Counted from the first letter of the stretch, positions 1 to 12,004 are shown. The stretch is 64,000 nucleotides of DNA from Cryptomeria japonica (GCF_030272615.1 NC_081414.1:762977648-763041647), one strand, 5' to 3'. Made by a program: numbers and translations. Notes: generated from the sequence alone by a model not told the origin.

Positions 1-605
1 AGAAGGAGATAGAACATGTCGCTTATGCTTGGCTCTCTTCCTATCGATTTCATCTTGTATAGCTTTGAGAGAGGCTAAATTTTTTTTCACCATATCCTGA
101 ATTCATTTTTCCATTTCCCTAATATTTCCCATTAGGAGCTCCTGGTTTTCTTTTAGTTCTAGAATAATTTTGTTCTCATTTTTTTGCATCATCTTCTCAT
201 AGAGCTCATTCAATCTACCCTCCACTTTTTCCCAATTATCCAGCTTCTTGTCCATAACCCTTGCCACTTCCCAAACTTGTTCATCTCTAAAATCCTTAAC
301 TCATTTATTCGCTCTCACCTCTATCTTTGTGACCACCTCTAGGGTATTATTTTTTCTAATTGCCACATCAATCTATGAGACAAACCATTTGGTAACAATT
401 TCCTATATTTCCACATTCTTCTTTTGTTTTAAAATCATAGTTTCAGAATGCACCTCCTCAAAGGGCTCTTGATGAGAGGGAAAGGGGACCACCTCCTCAT
501 GCATTGTAGGAGACCACTCAAATTATGAATCCATAGTAGATTCATAGTCCTCCACCTCCACTATTTTGCAGGTGGGGTAGGAGAGGGATTTTGCTTCACC
601 TCTAT
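1..605 (-). pseudogene. decayed acidic / coiled-coil reading frame, family unknown
   Basis: Read on the minus strand, one frame runs through this stretch with about five in-frame stops (TAA, TAG, TGA) and no frameshift that I can see. The upstream half is acidic (motifs such as IVEVEDYEST and EVVPFPSHQEPFEEV). The downstream half is charged and heptad-like (MDKKLDNWEKVEGRLNELYE, then KNENKIILELKENQELL), which predicts a coiled coil, and it ends in a basic stretch (IDRKRAKHKRH). It runs off the window at base 1. Each stop could come from CAA, CAG, CGA or TGG by one transition. It directly follows the 0.4-kb repeat at 608-1008 on the same strand, so both may be one element, for example ORF1 of a non-LTR element. 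That assignment is inference; I do not recognise the family. Confidence 0.45.
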
Positions 606-607
606 GC

Positions 608-1008
608 TAGGGTATTTAAAATTGGGGATGAGTTTGGCCTTAGAGGTAGAACCAATAGCTAAGGTGTTTTAGTCATAGGGGCCCTAGAGATTTTAATTAC
701 TATATTTGGGTCTGCTAGGGTATTAGAGGGCTTATAAAGGGACCCCCCTAAAGGGGAAAGAGTGAGATGAAAATTTTATAGCCTAAGGATTAAACCATGA
801 TGAAGGGGTAGGCAACTCTTTGACTTAGATCTAGCAAAAAAACTGTGACAAAGATGAACAAACCTAGAAAGAAAAGTTCATGTGGAATCCATACCTTAGG
901 TGGTTTAGCCTAGGAAATATTTGAGTGTTAAATATTTTATAACCACCATTGAGGATGAATAATTTGGTCAAAATAAGGATCACATCTTTCCATTTTCTAG
1001 GGAGCTCT
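608..1008 (-). repeat. 0.4-kb dispersed repeat, copy 1
   Basis: This block matches 59895-60275 at about 80-85 percent by eye in the same orientation, including the shared stretch AGAACCAATAGC and the block around ATTAAACCATGATGAAGG. Copy 1 is cut at its right end by the 5-prime LTR of element G (1012). No protein family is visible in it. Confidence 0.6.
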
Positions 1009-1011
1009 TAA

Positions 1012-1649
1012 TGCAGGGGCACTTAGCAATTTTTGTTGAGTTTGTTACTAGGATGTTGGAATCATGTTTTTAGTTTTTTAAAAAGGTCAAGAGGCTATTG
1101 AGTGTGTGCTCAAGTGATTGTACAGGCCCTAAGAGTCTTTGTTTGGTCAATGTTGACATGTGAGCTCTGAAGGGTGCCAGGTAGAGAAATGAATAGGATA
1201 AGTTGTGTTTGGGTTAATTTAGATTAGTTGATATTGTTTTGATGTTGTTAAGGTCATATGAGTCATTTTAAAGTGACCACAGTTTACTTTGCAATATTTT
1301 CATACACCGGTGGCTAGTTGGTTGACACATTTAGTTATGAGCATATGTAACTACTCCAAGGCCAGTACAAGGCTTGGAAAGATCGAAGATAATCGGTTGT
1401 TGAAAGTCTAAAAGCAAATAGTTAAGTTTTGGTTTCCCAATTGGTGTGTTTTTCTAAGTTCTTGTTGTTGTTTGGAAGTTTGTATGGCCTGTATGGATTG
1501 ACACATCCAAGACAGGGTCATGTATTGTTAGACTGGTGTCTTACCTTCATTTATTTTTATTTGGATTCTTGAACTGTTTTAGTTTATGAATAAACTTAAT
1601 TTTGTTGCAAGTGGGTTCAAGAGCCCTAAAAACCAGGATTTTGAGAGCA
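1012..1649 (+). repeat. 5-prime LTR of element G
   Basis: Begins TGCAGGG-CAC-TAGCAATTTTTGTT and ends GAGAGCA; both ends match the 3-prime LTR at 7184-7886. It lacks about 65 bp present in the other LTR just before the shared 'TTTTCATACACC' stretch. The exact termini are inferred from where the similarity stops. Confidence 0.75.
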
Positions 1650-2600
1650 AAATGGCTCCAACCTAACGTTCCATGGTGGACAACCACTCTGAAACCTTCT
1701 GGAATGTTAGGTTGTACTATATACTATTTTTTTTTTTTGGTTTTGAGTCAGGGGAATCTAAATCAATGATTTTCCACCACACCCTAGGCTTGGGACATTA
1801 AGTTGGAAAGCATTAGGAATCATGGATAACAAGCCCTAATAGGGTGAATCCGGTGGGTGAAGATGAAGTATGATTGTAGTGAAATTACATATGGAAGAAA
1901 AAACCCAAGACTATCATCAATTCACTCAAACAATCAGACCAATGAAGGAGTTTTTATCAATCACTATTTTTAAGCCCTAGAAAGCGGCAATTAGGCCTAG
2001 TTAACCAGTAAGGGTTAGATATGTTAGTGAAAAAAACCACTTTTGGTTTTGCAATATTGTATGTAAAACCATAAAGAGTGTCTAGAATGTAAAAGAGTTT
2101 GTAGGGTTGTTAAGGAGGTTTAACCGGTAAATGTTGAATTCCTCACTGATAGGGCCACTAGAATTAGGTCTCCTATTAGGCCTAAAATTGCAGTTTGTTT
2201 GTAAAAAAAAAAACCGGTAAATGTGAAAGCTCTTGAGAAAGGAGTAGGGTTGGAAATCCATCCAAAATAATCTATCACTATGTGTGTAGTGTGGGGAATG
2301 AAGATCCTATAGTAGAGGGGTTGAACTCTCTAGTTGAGTGTGAAAGGGAGTGGGAAAACAAGGTCTACGAAGCAAGAAAATAGAACTCACAAAACAACAA
2401 GTACTTATCCTAGCCTAAGGACCTTGGGAAGGTCAAAGAGGGTAAGTATTGCAAACCCTTGGAGGGTGTGAGGTGTAGAATCATTGGTTGATTCTTGTGT
2501 ATCTTGGAGGAGATACCTAGGTAAGGTAGTACAAAAAGGTGAAGAGTCAACTCACTCTCCATCAGATTAGTAGCATGAGGTAGAGCTAGAAGCTACTAGC
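1650..2600 (+). other. untranslated leader of element G
   Basis: Non-coding stretch between the 5-prime LTR and gag. No coding similarity seen. The sequence just after the LTR (TGGCTCCAACC, from 1653) is where a primer binding site should lie, but I cannot match it confidently to a tRNA. Confidence 0.5.
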
Positions 2601-3640
2601 ATGCCACCAAAGGAAATAATCCAAGAGGCCATTAGGAAGTTGGTCCAAGATATGCTTAGTGAATCCTGGGAGTAAGAAACCAAGAAAAGAAAGGGCAAGG
2701 TCACTGAATGGGGTGATAAAAATGATGATGAAGATGCATATGTGATAGGAGTCATAACAGTAAAGAAGGAGTTGGACAAATATTAGCAGATCTTCTTAGA
2801 TGTCCTCAAGTCACTCAATAAAGACAACATAGAAGGTTTACCTATCTACAATAGAAAATTGAATGGAGAAGAGTTATTGGAATGGATAGAAGCATTGAAA
2901 AATCATTTTGAATACAAGGAAGTTGCAGAAGAAAATAGTGTCAATTTGGCCAAGTCAAGATTGGAGGGATCAACCCTAGCATGGTGGAACATGATGCAAG
3001 AAGAAAGAGAACAAACTGAGAGAAAGAAGATCATCTCTTGGGAGAGAATGAAGATAAAGATTAAAACTCAATTCCTACCTATAGATTATGAGTTGTAAAT
3101 GCACAAGAAGTTGCATAATTTGAAACAAAGAGAAATGGATGTGAGTACCTATACAAAGGAGTTCAACAAACTTATCCTAAGAGCTAGGAAGCAAGACGAA
3201 TAAATGGAGAAGGTTGCAAGGTACTTAAATGGCCTTAGACAAAAAATTCAAGATGAGATCAACATGATAGCACTTGACATAGTCCATAAATTCTTTCATT
3301 TAGCCTTGAGAATAGAAGATAAGATCAAAAGGAAAGGTAAACATAATCAAAGGGGAAAAGGTGGCAGAGGTTACAGAGAAAGAGGCACCTTTGAAAGGGG
3401 CTATAATCCTAGAGATAATGATGAAGGCAATCAATCAGACAATGCTAGTGACAATCCTAACAAAGGAGAGTAGTTTAGAGGCAACTCTAGAGGGAGAAAT
3501 AACTATAGAGGTAGATTTGGCAATTAGAGAAGAGGAACCACAATCTTCACTTGAAAATGCTACCATTGTTTTCAAGTGGGGCATCCCATGAGCTGATGTC
3601 CTGAAAAGACTTCAAGTTCTCACATGGGAGACAAGACAAC
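2601..3640 (+). pseudogene. gag pseudogene of element G (capsid plus zinc knuckle)
   Basis: Capsid-type Gag, which would pack element RNA in cytoplasmic particles. I start it at the ATG of MPPKEIIQE (2601), which is in frame with the rest. The core holds the retrotransposon-gag signature (LEGSTLAWWNMMQEE, then ISWERMKIKIKTQFLP), followed by a basic RGKGGRGYRERG linker. A CCHC zinc knuckle is legible near 3555-3600 (CYHCFQVGHPMS, a stop, then C) in another frame, so a frameshift precedes it. In-frame stops interrupt at about 2673, 2785, 3096 and 3201. Family and position are clear; the copy is dead. Confidence 0.8.
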
Positions 3641-3644
3641 TTAG

Positions 3645-4082
3645 TTGGTGCAAGAAGAAGACTATCAAAGTGTTACCTCACCAATCAGCAAGGCAAGACT
3701 AGTCCTAGAGGGAGAGAATATAATGCTAAGAGGGACCTTGTTGAAGGTTCCAGAGTCCAAAGAACCTACACAAAGGAAGACACTTTTCAAAACCACCTAT
3801 AGATCTCATGGTGATATTTGTAAAGTTATATTGGATTTAGGGTCTACTCAGAATATTGTAGCAGTTGAGATGGTAGACAAACTAAAATTGAAAAGGTTGC
3901 CACATACCACCTCCTATAAGGTATCTTGGTTGAGTAAAGGTCAACATGTTCTTGTAGATGGGAAAACTTGGGTAGATTTTGAAATAGGAAATTACAAGGA
4001 TAAAGTGTTATATGACATATTATCAATGGATGCATATCACTTGCTATTAGGATGTAATAGGCAGTATGATGTCAAAGCATAA
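3645..4082 (+). pseudogene. aspartic protease region of element G
   Basis: Retropepsin-like domain, which in live elements cleaves the Gag-Pol polyprotein. The active-site strand reads VILDLGSTQNIV where the family has D-S/T-G, so the residue after the catalytic Asp is Leu here. The second conserved strand reads YHLLLGCNRQYD, matching the usual hydrophobic-LLG-R-W-QYD ending. It is in the same frame as gag (2601). Confidence 0.72.
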
Positions 4083-5640
4083 ATGATGGGGAGAAGAATT
4101 CCTATGTTATCACCAAGGAGGATAGAAAGTTTTGAATGCATCCCTTGATTGATCAGGGTGAAGAAAGACATGCTAGATCAAGTGTTATGTTTCTTAAAGG
4201 GAAAGAGCTCTTGAAGTTGTTGAAGTATGAAGGGAACCAAGGATGTGCTCTCATAGTAAAACCTAAAGAAGAGACAAAGTCTGAAATCAAACCGGTGATA
4301 CCTCAAGAGGTGCAAACTTTACTAGACCAGTACAAGGACATAGTTGTCAATGAGATACAAGATTCCTTACTCCCTATGAGAGATGTTATCCATTAGATAG
4401 ACCTCATACCTGGTTCAACTTTTCTAAACAAAGCTGCTTACAAAATGACACCTACTCAAAATGAGGAAATAACAAAGCAAGTGCAAGAATTGGTAGATAA
4501 GGGGTTGATAAAGAAGAGTTTAAGTCTATGTGCAGTGCCTACTATTTTGGAACCTAAGAAAGATGGAAAGTGGAGGATGTGCATTGATTGAAGGGATATA
4601 AATAAAATTACAATTAGATACTGGTTTCCAATGCCAAGGATTGAGGATCTAGTGGACTACCTAGGTGAAGCTTGCTACTTTTCTAAGGTGTATTTGAAAT
4701 CAGGTTATCATCAAATTAGAATCAGACTTGGTGATGAATGGAAGGCAAACGTATAAAACAAATGAAGGGCTCTAGGAATGGTTAGTGATGCCCTTTGGGC
4801 TCATAAATACACCTAGCACCTTTATGAGACCCATGAATGAGGTTCTTACAGAGTTCATTGGTAAGTTTGTCAATGTTTATCTTGATGACATTCTGATATT
4901 TATAAGGTCAAAGGAGGAGCATATCAAACATTTGAATCAAGTTTTGAGGAATCTACATCAAGAAAAGTTGATGATAAACTTGGATAAATGTGAGATTTTA
5001 AAAACTGAATTGGTGTATCTTATTTTTGTAGTTTCTCAAGGTTGTTTAAAAATGGAAGCAATAGTGAATTGGCCTACTCCTAAGTCAATCTAGGAGATGT
5101 AAGAATTTTCCATGGTTTAGCTTCTTTTTATAGGAAATTCATTAGAGGTTTTATCCATGTGTATGCACCTATCTTTAACACCATCAAAGGTGGAATAAAA
5201 TGTCAGTTTAAGTGGACTACTAAGGCAAGCAAGGGGTTTGAGTTGTTAAAACAAACGTTAGTAGAAATCCCTTACCCTAGGCTCCTCGATTTCAATCATC
5301 TCTTCAATCTAGAGTGTGATGCTAGCAATTTGTCTATAGGGGTTGTTTTGAGACAAGAACATCACCCAATTGTATTTTTCTCTAAGAAGCTTAGTGAACC
5401 AAAATAAAAGTATTCTACCTATGATCTAGAGTTATATGCCATGGTGCAAGCACTCAAGAAGTGGCATCATTATCTATTGCCTAAAGAGTTCATAGTCTAC
5501 ACTAATAATCCTGCACTTAGTTTTATGAATGGGCAAGAAATTGAATCAAAGACACCTCAAGTGGGTTGAGTATTTGCAGGCCTACACCTTTCCCATCAAG
5601 TACAAGAAAGGAGTCACTAATAAGGTAGCAGATGCCTAAG
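4083..5640 (+). pseudogene. reverse transcriptase - RNase H pseudogene of element G
   Basis: Ty3-type RT followed by RNase H, which would copy element RNA into DNA. Legible RT blocks: [62 protein letters not shown], and the catalytic YLDDILIF box at about 4878-4901. The first catalytic Asp (normally DLKSGYHQI) is Tyr here. RNase H follows with ECDASNLSIGVVLRQ, FFSKKLSE and YDLELYAMVQALKKWHHYL. Stops and at least two frameshifts (near 4770 and 5100) separate the blocks. Confidence 0.85.
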
Positions 5641-5699
5641 GTAGAAGAGTTCTAACCATTCAAGAAGTGAAACTACAAAGTGTGGGGTTAAATGACCTC

Positions 5700-6940
5700 A
5701 AAGACCTCTACCAAGGTGACAAAGATTTTGGAGAAGCATATGATGTTTTCTCAAAGTTTGCTAATGCTTGTCATGTTGCCTATTCTAATTTTATGTTGTA
5801 GGAAGGCTTATGTTTTAAAGGACACCTACTTTGCATACCACAGTGCTCTATGAGAGAAAATTTCATCAAGGAGAAGCATTAAGGCAGTCTAAGTGGACAT
5901 TTTGGTCTTGACAAGACCTTAGAGTAGGTTGGCAGGTTCTACCATTGGCCTAGACCATAGTCAGATGTTAGAAGATTTATGGAGAAATGTGCTATTTCTT
6001 AGAGGGCTAAGGGTACTTCCATCAATGTAGGTTTATATCAGCCTCTAGCCATACCAACAAGGCCATGGTAGTGTGTGAGTATGGACTTTGTTCTTGGTTT
6101 ACCTAGAACTCCAAGAGTATATGACAATGTCTGTTGCATAGTGGATAGATTCAACAAGATTGCACACTTTGTGCCTTGAAAATGTACTAATGATGCCTCC
6201 TACATAGCAGGGTTGTTCTTCAAAGAGATTGTAAGGATCCATGGTTTGCCTCTTAGCATTGTGAGTGATAGAGCCACTTTTGGTGAACCTTTTGGAAGAA
6301 ACTTGGTACTAACCTTTCTTTTTCATTTCTTTTTCATTTGCATACCATCCATATTTTGATGGTCAAACTGAAGTAGTTAATAGGTCCTTGGGTAATCTAC
6401 TGAGATGTCTCACCAAAGAGCATGGTCAAGCTTGGGATCTAATGTTGGGACAAACACAGTATGCCTACAATGACTCTATTAATAGAAGCACAAGATAGAG
6501 TCCATTTGAAATTGTATATGGATGTCATCCAAGGGGTATCCTAAAACTCAAAGACCTCTTTTCTATGGGCCATAGGATTTCTCAAGGTGAAAAATTTATA
6601 GAGAATATGAAGGAGATCCATGAACAAGTGAAGAAGACATTGCAACAGAACAATAACAAATACAAGATGCAAGCAAACAAAACAAGAAGAGAAGTACACT
6701 ACAAGGTAGGTGATTTGGTTATGGCCTACCTAAGAAAGGAAATACTACCTAAGGGGAAGCCTAGCAAACTATGCATGAAGAAGATTGCACCTCTTAAGGT
6801 TGTGCATAAGTATGACAATAATGCCTATGAGGTGGAAATACCACCAAACTTGGGTATATCACCAGTCTTTAATGTATGTGATTTATTCCACTATAGAGGG
6901 AATTCAGTTAGCTACAAACCAAGAAGAGACTACTACTATT
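5700..6940 (+). pseudogene. integrase pseudogene of element G
   Basis: Integrase joins the cDNA copy to host DNA. The N-terminal HHCC region is recognisable (GSLSGHFGLDKT, then CAIS followed by a stop, so the last Cys is lost). The catalytic core shows [13 protein letters not shown] (first Asp), SIVSDRATF (second Asp) and DGQTEVVNRSLGNLLRC (Glu). The C-terminal half includes PFEIVYGCHPRG and the KVGDLVMAYLRKE motif. A deletion or frameshift scrambles the segment near 6290-6330. Confidence 0.82.
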
Positions 6941-7105
6941 GAAGATGTAGATTGGGTACAAGACCTACCTCCAAGACAACAAGTGACATTGGACTGCATT
7001 TTGGACTCTAAGATTGTCAAAAGGATTAGGAAAGGATTCTATAGAGAATACTTGGTTAAATGGACAGGTCTCCCTCAATATGAAGCTACATGGATGTCTG
7101 AATGA
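6941..7105 (+). pseudogene. integrase C-terminal chromodomain of element G
   Basis: The segment reads ILDSKIVKRIRKGFYREYL followed by VKWTGLPQYEATWMSE, the typical chromodomain (aromatic residue, L-V-K-W-x-G-L, A-T-W). It lies one frameshift downstream of the integrase body and closes the polyprotein. Chromodomains of this class bind methylated histone H3 and mark plant chromoviruses. Confidence 0.8.
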
Positions 7106-7183
7106 GATATACTATAGTATGGAACCACTGTTCAAGCCCTATCCACTCAAGGGACTTGACTTCTTCCTACTCAAGGAGTATGG

Positions 7184-7886
7184 TGCAGGGTCACATAGCA
7201 ATTTTTGTTAAGTTCATTTTCAGGATGTTGGAATCATTTTTTTAGTTTTTTAATAAGGCTAAGAGGCCATTGAGTGTGTGCTCAAATGATTGTAAGGGCC
7301 CTAAGAGTCTTTGTTTGGCCAATGGTGGCATGTGAGCTCTTAAGGGTGCCATGTAGAGAACTTAATAGGATAAGTTGTTTTTGGGTTAATGTAGGTTGGT
7401 TGATGTTTTTTTGAAGTTGTTAAGGTCATATGAGTCATTTTAAAGTGACCAAGGTTGAGTTTGAGAAAAAATTGCTCACCTATGCAACAAATTGCAAAAG
7501 TTGCAAAAGTTTCTCATAGCAACTTTGCAACATTTTCATACACCAATGGCTAGTTGGTTGACACATTCAGTTATGAGCATATGTAACTAATCCAAGGCCA
7601 ATATAAGGCTTGGAAATACCAAAGATAATTGGTGGTTGAAGATTTGAAAGCAAATAGACAAGTTTGGGTTTCCCATTTGGTGTGTTTTCTGCATTTTGGT
7701 TGTTTTTTGCAAGTTTGTACGACCTGTACAGATTTAAACATCCAAGCCAAGGTCATGGATTATTAGAATGGTGTCTTACCTTCATTTTTCTCTGGATTTG
7801 GAGTCTTTAAGTGTTGTAGTTTGTGAATAAACTTGATTTTGTTGTAGGTGGGTCCAAGAGCCCTAAAAACTAGGGTTTTGAGAGCA
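7184..7886 (+). repeat. 3-prime LTR of element G
   Basis: Starts TGCAGGGTCACATAGCAA and ends GAGAGCA; direct partner of 1012-1649. Longer than the 5-prime copy because it keeps a roughly 65-bp segment (within about 7455-7525). Confidence 0.75.
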
Positions 7887-9065
7887 AATTTGATGGAATT
7901 GATACCCCTCAATCCTTGGCTCTTAACCAAAGAGGTTCAGCCTATTGGCTTATGCCCTTGTATGGAGTAGAAAAAACTACCATGTGAAGGCCCTCGTTGG
8001 GCTGGCAACTTGCGGGCTTCATGTCGTTGTTGGGCTATGGCAACTTGCGGGCTTCATGCCCTTGTTGGGATATCGTGCTTGTAGGTCTGGACCTCCATCA
8101 AAAAATATAATTTGTATTTGTATTTTTCTTATTTTTACTCACACCAATACATCAATATCTCTCTTTATTAAAAAAAGATACGTATCTTCAACTCTAATCA
8201 CTTACACCAATGCATAAATTCCCTTAGTCTTAACTTTGAATGCATTTTTGTTTTGCAGGAAAGGCTCATCAAGATTAACTCCCCAAATTTTTTTCAAGGG
8301 ACCGACATCACACGCTAGAGAAAAAACAAAGGTGCCTTGAACTATTTCTGACAAAAAATATTGACATGGTTTGAATTTGTATAATTTTATTTTACATTTA
8401 TAATCATATAAATTGCTATCAATGTTATCCATTGCACCTCACCTAGGTGCAAGCGCTAGTTATAAATATTTTTAAAGTGAAAGGGATTATTCAATTCTAG
8501 AAAGGAGACGAGGACAACAAGATATTTTCTTTTCAAGCACAATCTTTTGTACAGGGGTATGGGATTTTGTGAGTTTTTTATTATCATCAAGGAAATAAAG
8601 GAGATATTTTGAATCTATTTATTTATTCATATTTCTTGTTTTATGTGGCTTTGTAATTATTATTTGATGTCTTCTTTGTTATATCAAATTATGTATGTTT
8701 TTGTTATAGAGTCTGCAAATTCTAATTCAGTCATGAATTTGGAAAGAATTACCACTTTTTCTCTTGATTATCTTTTGTAAGTACATAGTGAATGATTTGT
8801 GTATCATTTATGTTTGTTCTTTTTATTGTGAGTTTATAATCACATTTGTGTCATGACTATGCATAGATTTTATCTTTGCCTTTCTTTCTTTCTCGCCAAA
8901 AGCATACCTTTGAAAACCAAATTTTGTCATACTAAAGAGATACTCCTCTTAAATGCAAAAGAAGATCACAAATGCAATGGTGATATCTCCAATTGTTGGT
9001 GGTATTTATCATTATTAGTAGGGCAATTATAGTTAAAAACAATTATTTTTCATAAAGATAAACCT
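7887..9065. other. no gene seen
   Basis: AT-rich DNA with only short random reading frames. A short imperfect duplication (GGCAACTTGCGGGCTTCATG-like) occurs at about 8004-8060. I see no protein similarity. Confidence 0.5.
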
Positions 9066-9731
9066 GTTAACAAATAGGTTGTAAGAAGATCAACTGTTAA
9101 TAGTTAGTTATGACAATCTCTCTTATAGTTGTAAGGGATATCAAAACTTATGATAGATTTTATAATAACTATTAGGTGTGTAAGAACACCTGTCATATTG
9201 CATTATAGTAAAGTTTGGGTGCCCAAGTTTGTAGGTATGTGCAAGGAGCTAGAAAATAATGTACAAGTGTTATTTGCATGCTTAAGGTGGTTGGAAAATG
9301 TGCCACTTGTTTTTGGATGACCGATGTAATTTGGGCTAGCCTCACTTTATTTCTCTATAAATTGGATGTCTTGAAGAGTATAATGTATTGACTTTTATGT
9401 AGGAGAAGTTGAGCTGCAGGAATCATTTTGAGTGTAGGATTGATTGTGGTATACTCCTATTTAAGAATCTTAGTTGTGTGATTGTATTGGAACTACTTTG
9501 TTTATAGATAATACAAAGTGTTGTGCTTTTGGAGTGTGGGTTTTTTCAACCGAAAGGGTTACCTGCATATTGTATATCACGTGTTCATAATGGTAATATT
9601 TATGCATATTCAATATCACTTTTTGTATGTGTTTCTTTATTGCAGCAATTAAGATTTGTAGGAAAAAATGACATAATCTATCCCACTAGGTTAGTGTTTG
9701 GAAGCATTTTCCTGAAATTTTCTTCCTATCA
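9066..9731 (+). repeat. orphan copia-type LTR
   Basis: Ends ...CTATCA immediately before a copia-type primer binding site, so this is the 5-prime LTR of an element whose body is lost. The left end (TGTTAACAAATAGG) is inferred from the TG start and is approximate. A TATA-like CTATAAAT lies near 9354. No partner LTR was found in the window. Confidence 0.5.
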
Positions 9732-9732
9732 A

Positions 9733-9750
9733 TTGGTATTAGAGCCTGAC
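9733..9750 (+). other. primer binding site, tRNA-Met type
   Basis: TTGGTATTAGAGCCTGA differs by one base from the plant copia consensus TTGGTATCAGAGCC, which pairs with the initiator tRNA-Met 3-prime end. It follows the LTR by one base. Confidence 0.6.
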
Positions 9751-10389
9751 CATTTTTGGTCCCATTGTAGTATCCAGAACAAAACCTGACACCATGTCCC
9801 AATATGTTTGGGATATGATATATTGAAAAGATTAGGACATCATAAGGTTCTATTTAGTAGACTCTGTTGAGTGACTCCTACTAAGAACAATAAGTTGATG
9901 CAGAAAAATTGATCCATACATCTCAATAAACCAACAAATCCCTTACCAAGTAACCTCTTTTCTTAGAAAGGTTCATTTAAGTATCAACCAAGGATACATA
10001 TTCTTGGATGATGCTGGCACCATATGTGCAACCAAAGGCTCCATAAGTTATCGATCAATTGTGTATAGGAATTTAACTGAATTCAACAATTGAAGGAGAA
10101 TGTAAACAATGTTGGAAGTAAATCTGTCTATGCAATAATGGTTGTGGGTCACGGGTTAATTGACACAACAATAGTTGTGGGTGATACAAAACTATAAGTA
10201 TGCTATAACTTAAGACTCACAATCTATTCTATTAGTATCATTAATGAAATATATCAACTTAACTAAAGAAGAATTTAAAACAATAATTAATCTACCAATG
10301 TAATTAATTAATTAGGTAACATCAACATTAATTATCTAAATTTCTTATTAATGGGCCTAAATGGGTTCATCATTTGAAGGTGAAACAAG

Positions 10390-10760
10390 GACAGTGGTTT
10401 GGAAACCCCCAATCAAGATTGGATTAAGATGAATTTTGATGGAGCTTCAAAGAGGAATCAGAGACCATTTGGAGCAGGTTGTGTATCCAATAATTATCAA
10501 CGTAGAATTATTTCTAGATGCAGTCAAAGACTAGGTTGGGGCACCAATAATGAAGCAAAAGTAAATGGTGCCCTCCTCGCAGTATACATGGCAAAAAATT
10601 AGTGGTGGAGAATCTTCATCTTGAAAGGGACTTGAAAATTATTGTTAATGCACTTTCAAAAGGGAAAGCAGATAATTAGAAAATTAACAAGATCATCTAG
10701 AATATCCAACAACTTGTTGGAACCCTAAATTTCACAACAACACCCATGACATGATCACCA
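10390..10760 (+). pseudogene. LINE-type RNase H fragment
   Basis: Plant LINE ORF2 proteins end in a cellular-type RNase H. Here DWIKMNFDGASKRNQRP (catalytic Asp in NFDGA) and GWGTNNEAKVNGALLAVYMA (conserved Glu in NEA) match its first half. After a frameshift at about 10600, NLHLERDLKIIVNALSKGKA and INKIIWNIQQLVGTLNF match the second half (E-x-D with the D kept). There is no RT upstream, so this is an isolated 3-prime scrap. 10762-10900 holds no further recognisable domain. Confidence 0.72.
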
Positions 10761-10769
10761 AGATTTTGT

Positions 10770-12000
10770 ATTTAAAATGGTGAAAGGTTGAAGCTACATA
10801 AGTTTTCTTTTACCTAGTATAAAATCCCACATACTATCTCCATTATAAACTAAATCCTATGTGAATAATCCCTAGAAGACCCAAGAAAGATCAATAAAAT
10901 AACTTTCACCAATCAACATTTTATGTATATATCTGAATAGCTATTCTGATATGATAAATCAATGTTATATATCGATATTGGGATAGCTAATTCGATCCAA
11001 TAAATCAGTGTTGAATATGGATATCAGGATAGAAACGCTGAACATGAAGTCTTGATTGCCCGTCAGAATAACTAATAAAGGAGAAGCAATAATTCTTTGT
11101 GATCTCAATATCTGGATAGCATTATATCAGTATAGTTATATCGAATGTGATACTTGAGACACTTATCAAAACAACCACCAAAGGTGGAGAAGTAGTATTT
11201 TGTAATGCCGACAGAATAAGCTATCCCAACACACACATTTCAAGATATGTCATGTTGATGCAAGTCTTATTAGAATAGTGTACAAGATTGGGGCAAGTTC
11301 AGAAGGTTATCTAGATGATGCGAGTTATCCTGACAAAGGAAAATAAAAGAAAATGTATCAAAAAAGCATTATGCAAGCATATCAGAATAACTTATGAAGT
11401 CGGAATAGCACATCAACAGGGTTCCAATTACTCAGACTATCCTAATGGTGAATGAATAGAATGGCATTGGGGGAACTATCCTAATTATGCACTTATGACC
11501 AATGAATTGACATCAGCAAAACGTATGGCGATAAAGAAAAATGAAGATGATACTCCTATCAGTATAACTAATGAAATCTGAATAATGGATTATCTTTAAT
11601 TCAATAGTACAACCTATTCCAAAAGTGAGTATATGTAATTAAATTGGAATAACTACTCCGACAACACACTCTCGACTGAGTACCTCTATTGGAATAACTT
11701 ATAGTGAAAGTCATAATCAAAGGTGAAAATCTTCATTGGGATAACTTGTGAAGTCGGGCATATAGTTTTTTCATATGTTGACAGTTAAAACAATCCTAAT
11801 AGGAACTATCCAAGATGCATTCGACATATAGGTAACTCAAAGAGCAAGATTAAGCTGGTAATTACTTATCGGTATAACCTCTGCCAAAAATGAAAGACAG
11901 TTTCCAACAACAATGAAGCAGAAAGACACCGAATAGAAGACATGACAAATAAAGTGAAGGGACATAACCCTAATATAGGATATTTATATATAAAACATTA
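10770..12000. other. non-coding stretch with recurring GGAATAACT-like motif
   Basis: No open frame of note. Variants of [CG][AG]RATAACT(A/T) and of the near-inverse CTATCC(T/C)AAT recur irregularly, for example near 11064, 11384, 11560, 11643, 11690, 11737 and 11868. Spacing is not constant, so this is not a simple satellite. Confidence 0.4.
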
Positions 12001-12004
12001 AAAG

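Larger units (their letters stand above)
1012..7886 (+). mobile_element. element G: degenerate Ty3/gypsy chromovirus
   Basis: Full-length but dead LTR retrotransposon of about 6.9 kb. Direct LTRs at 1012-1649 and 7184-7886 enclose remnants in the order gag, protease, reverse transcriptase, RNase H, integrase, chromodomain. That order (RT before IN) defines Ty3/gypsy, and the C-terminal chromodomain defines the plant chromovirus branch, whose integrases are thought to be guided to heterochromatin. The frame is broken by many stops and at least four frameshifts. No target-site duplication is recognisable (CTTAA on the left, AATTT on the right), and the LTRs differ clearly, including a 65-bp length difference. 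It is therefore an old copy. It sits in the 0.4-kb repeat at 608-1008. Confidence 0.88.
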
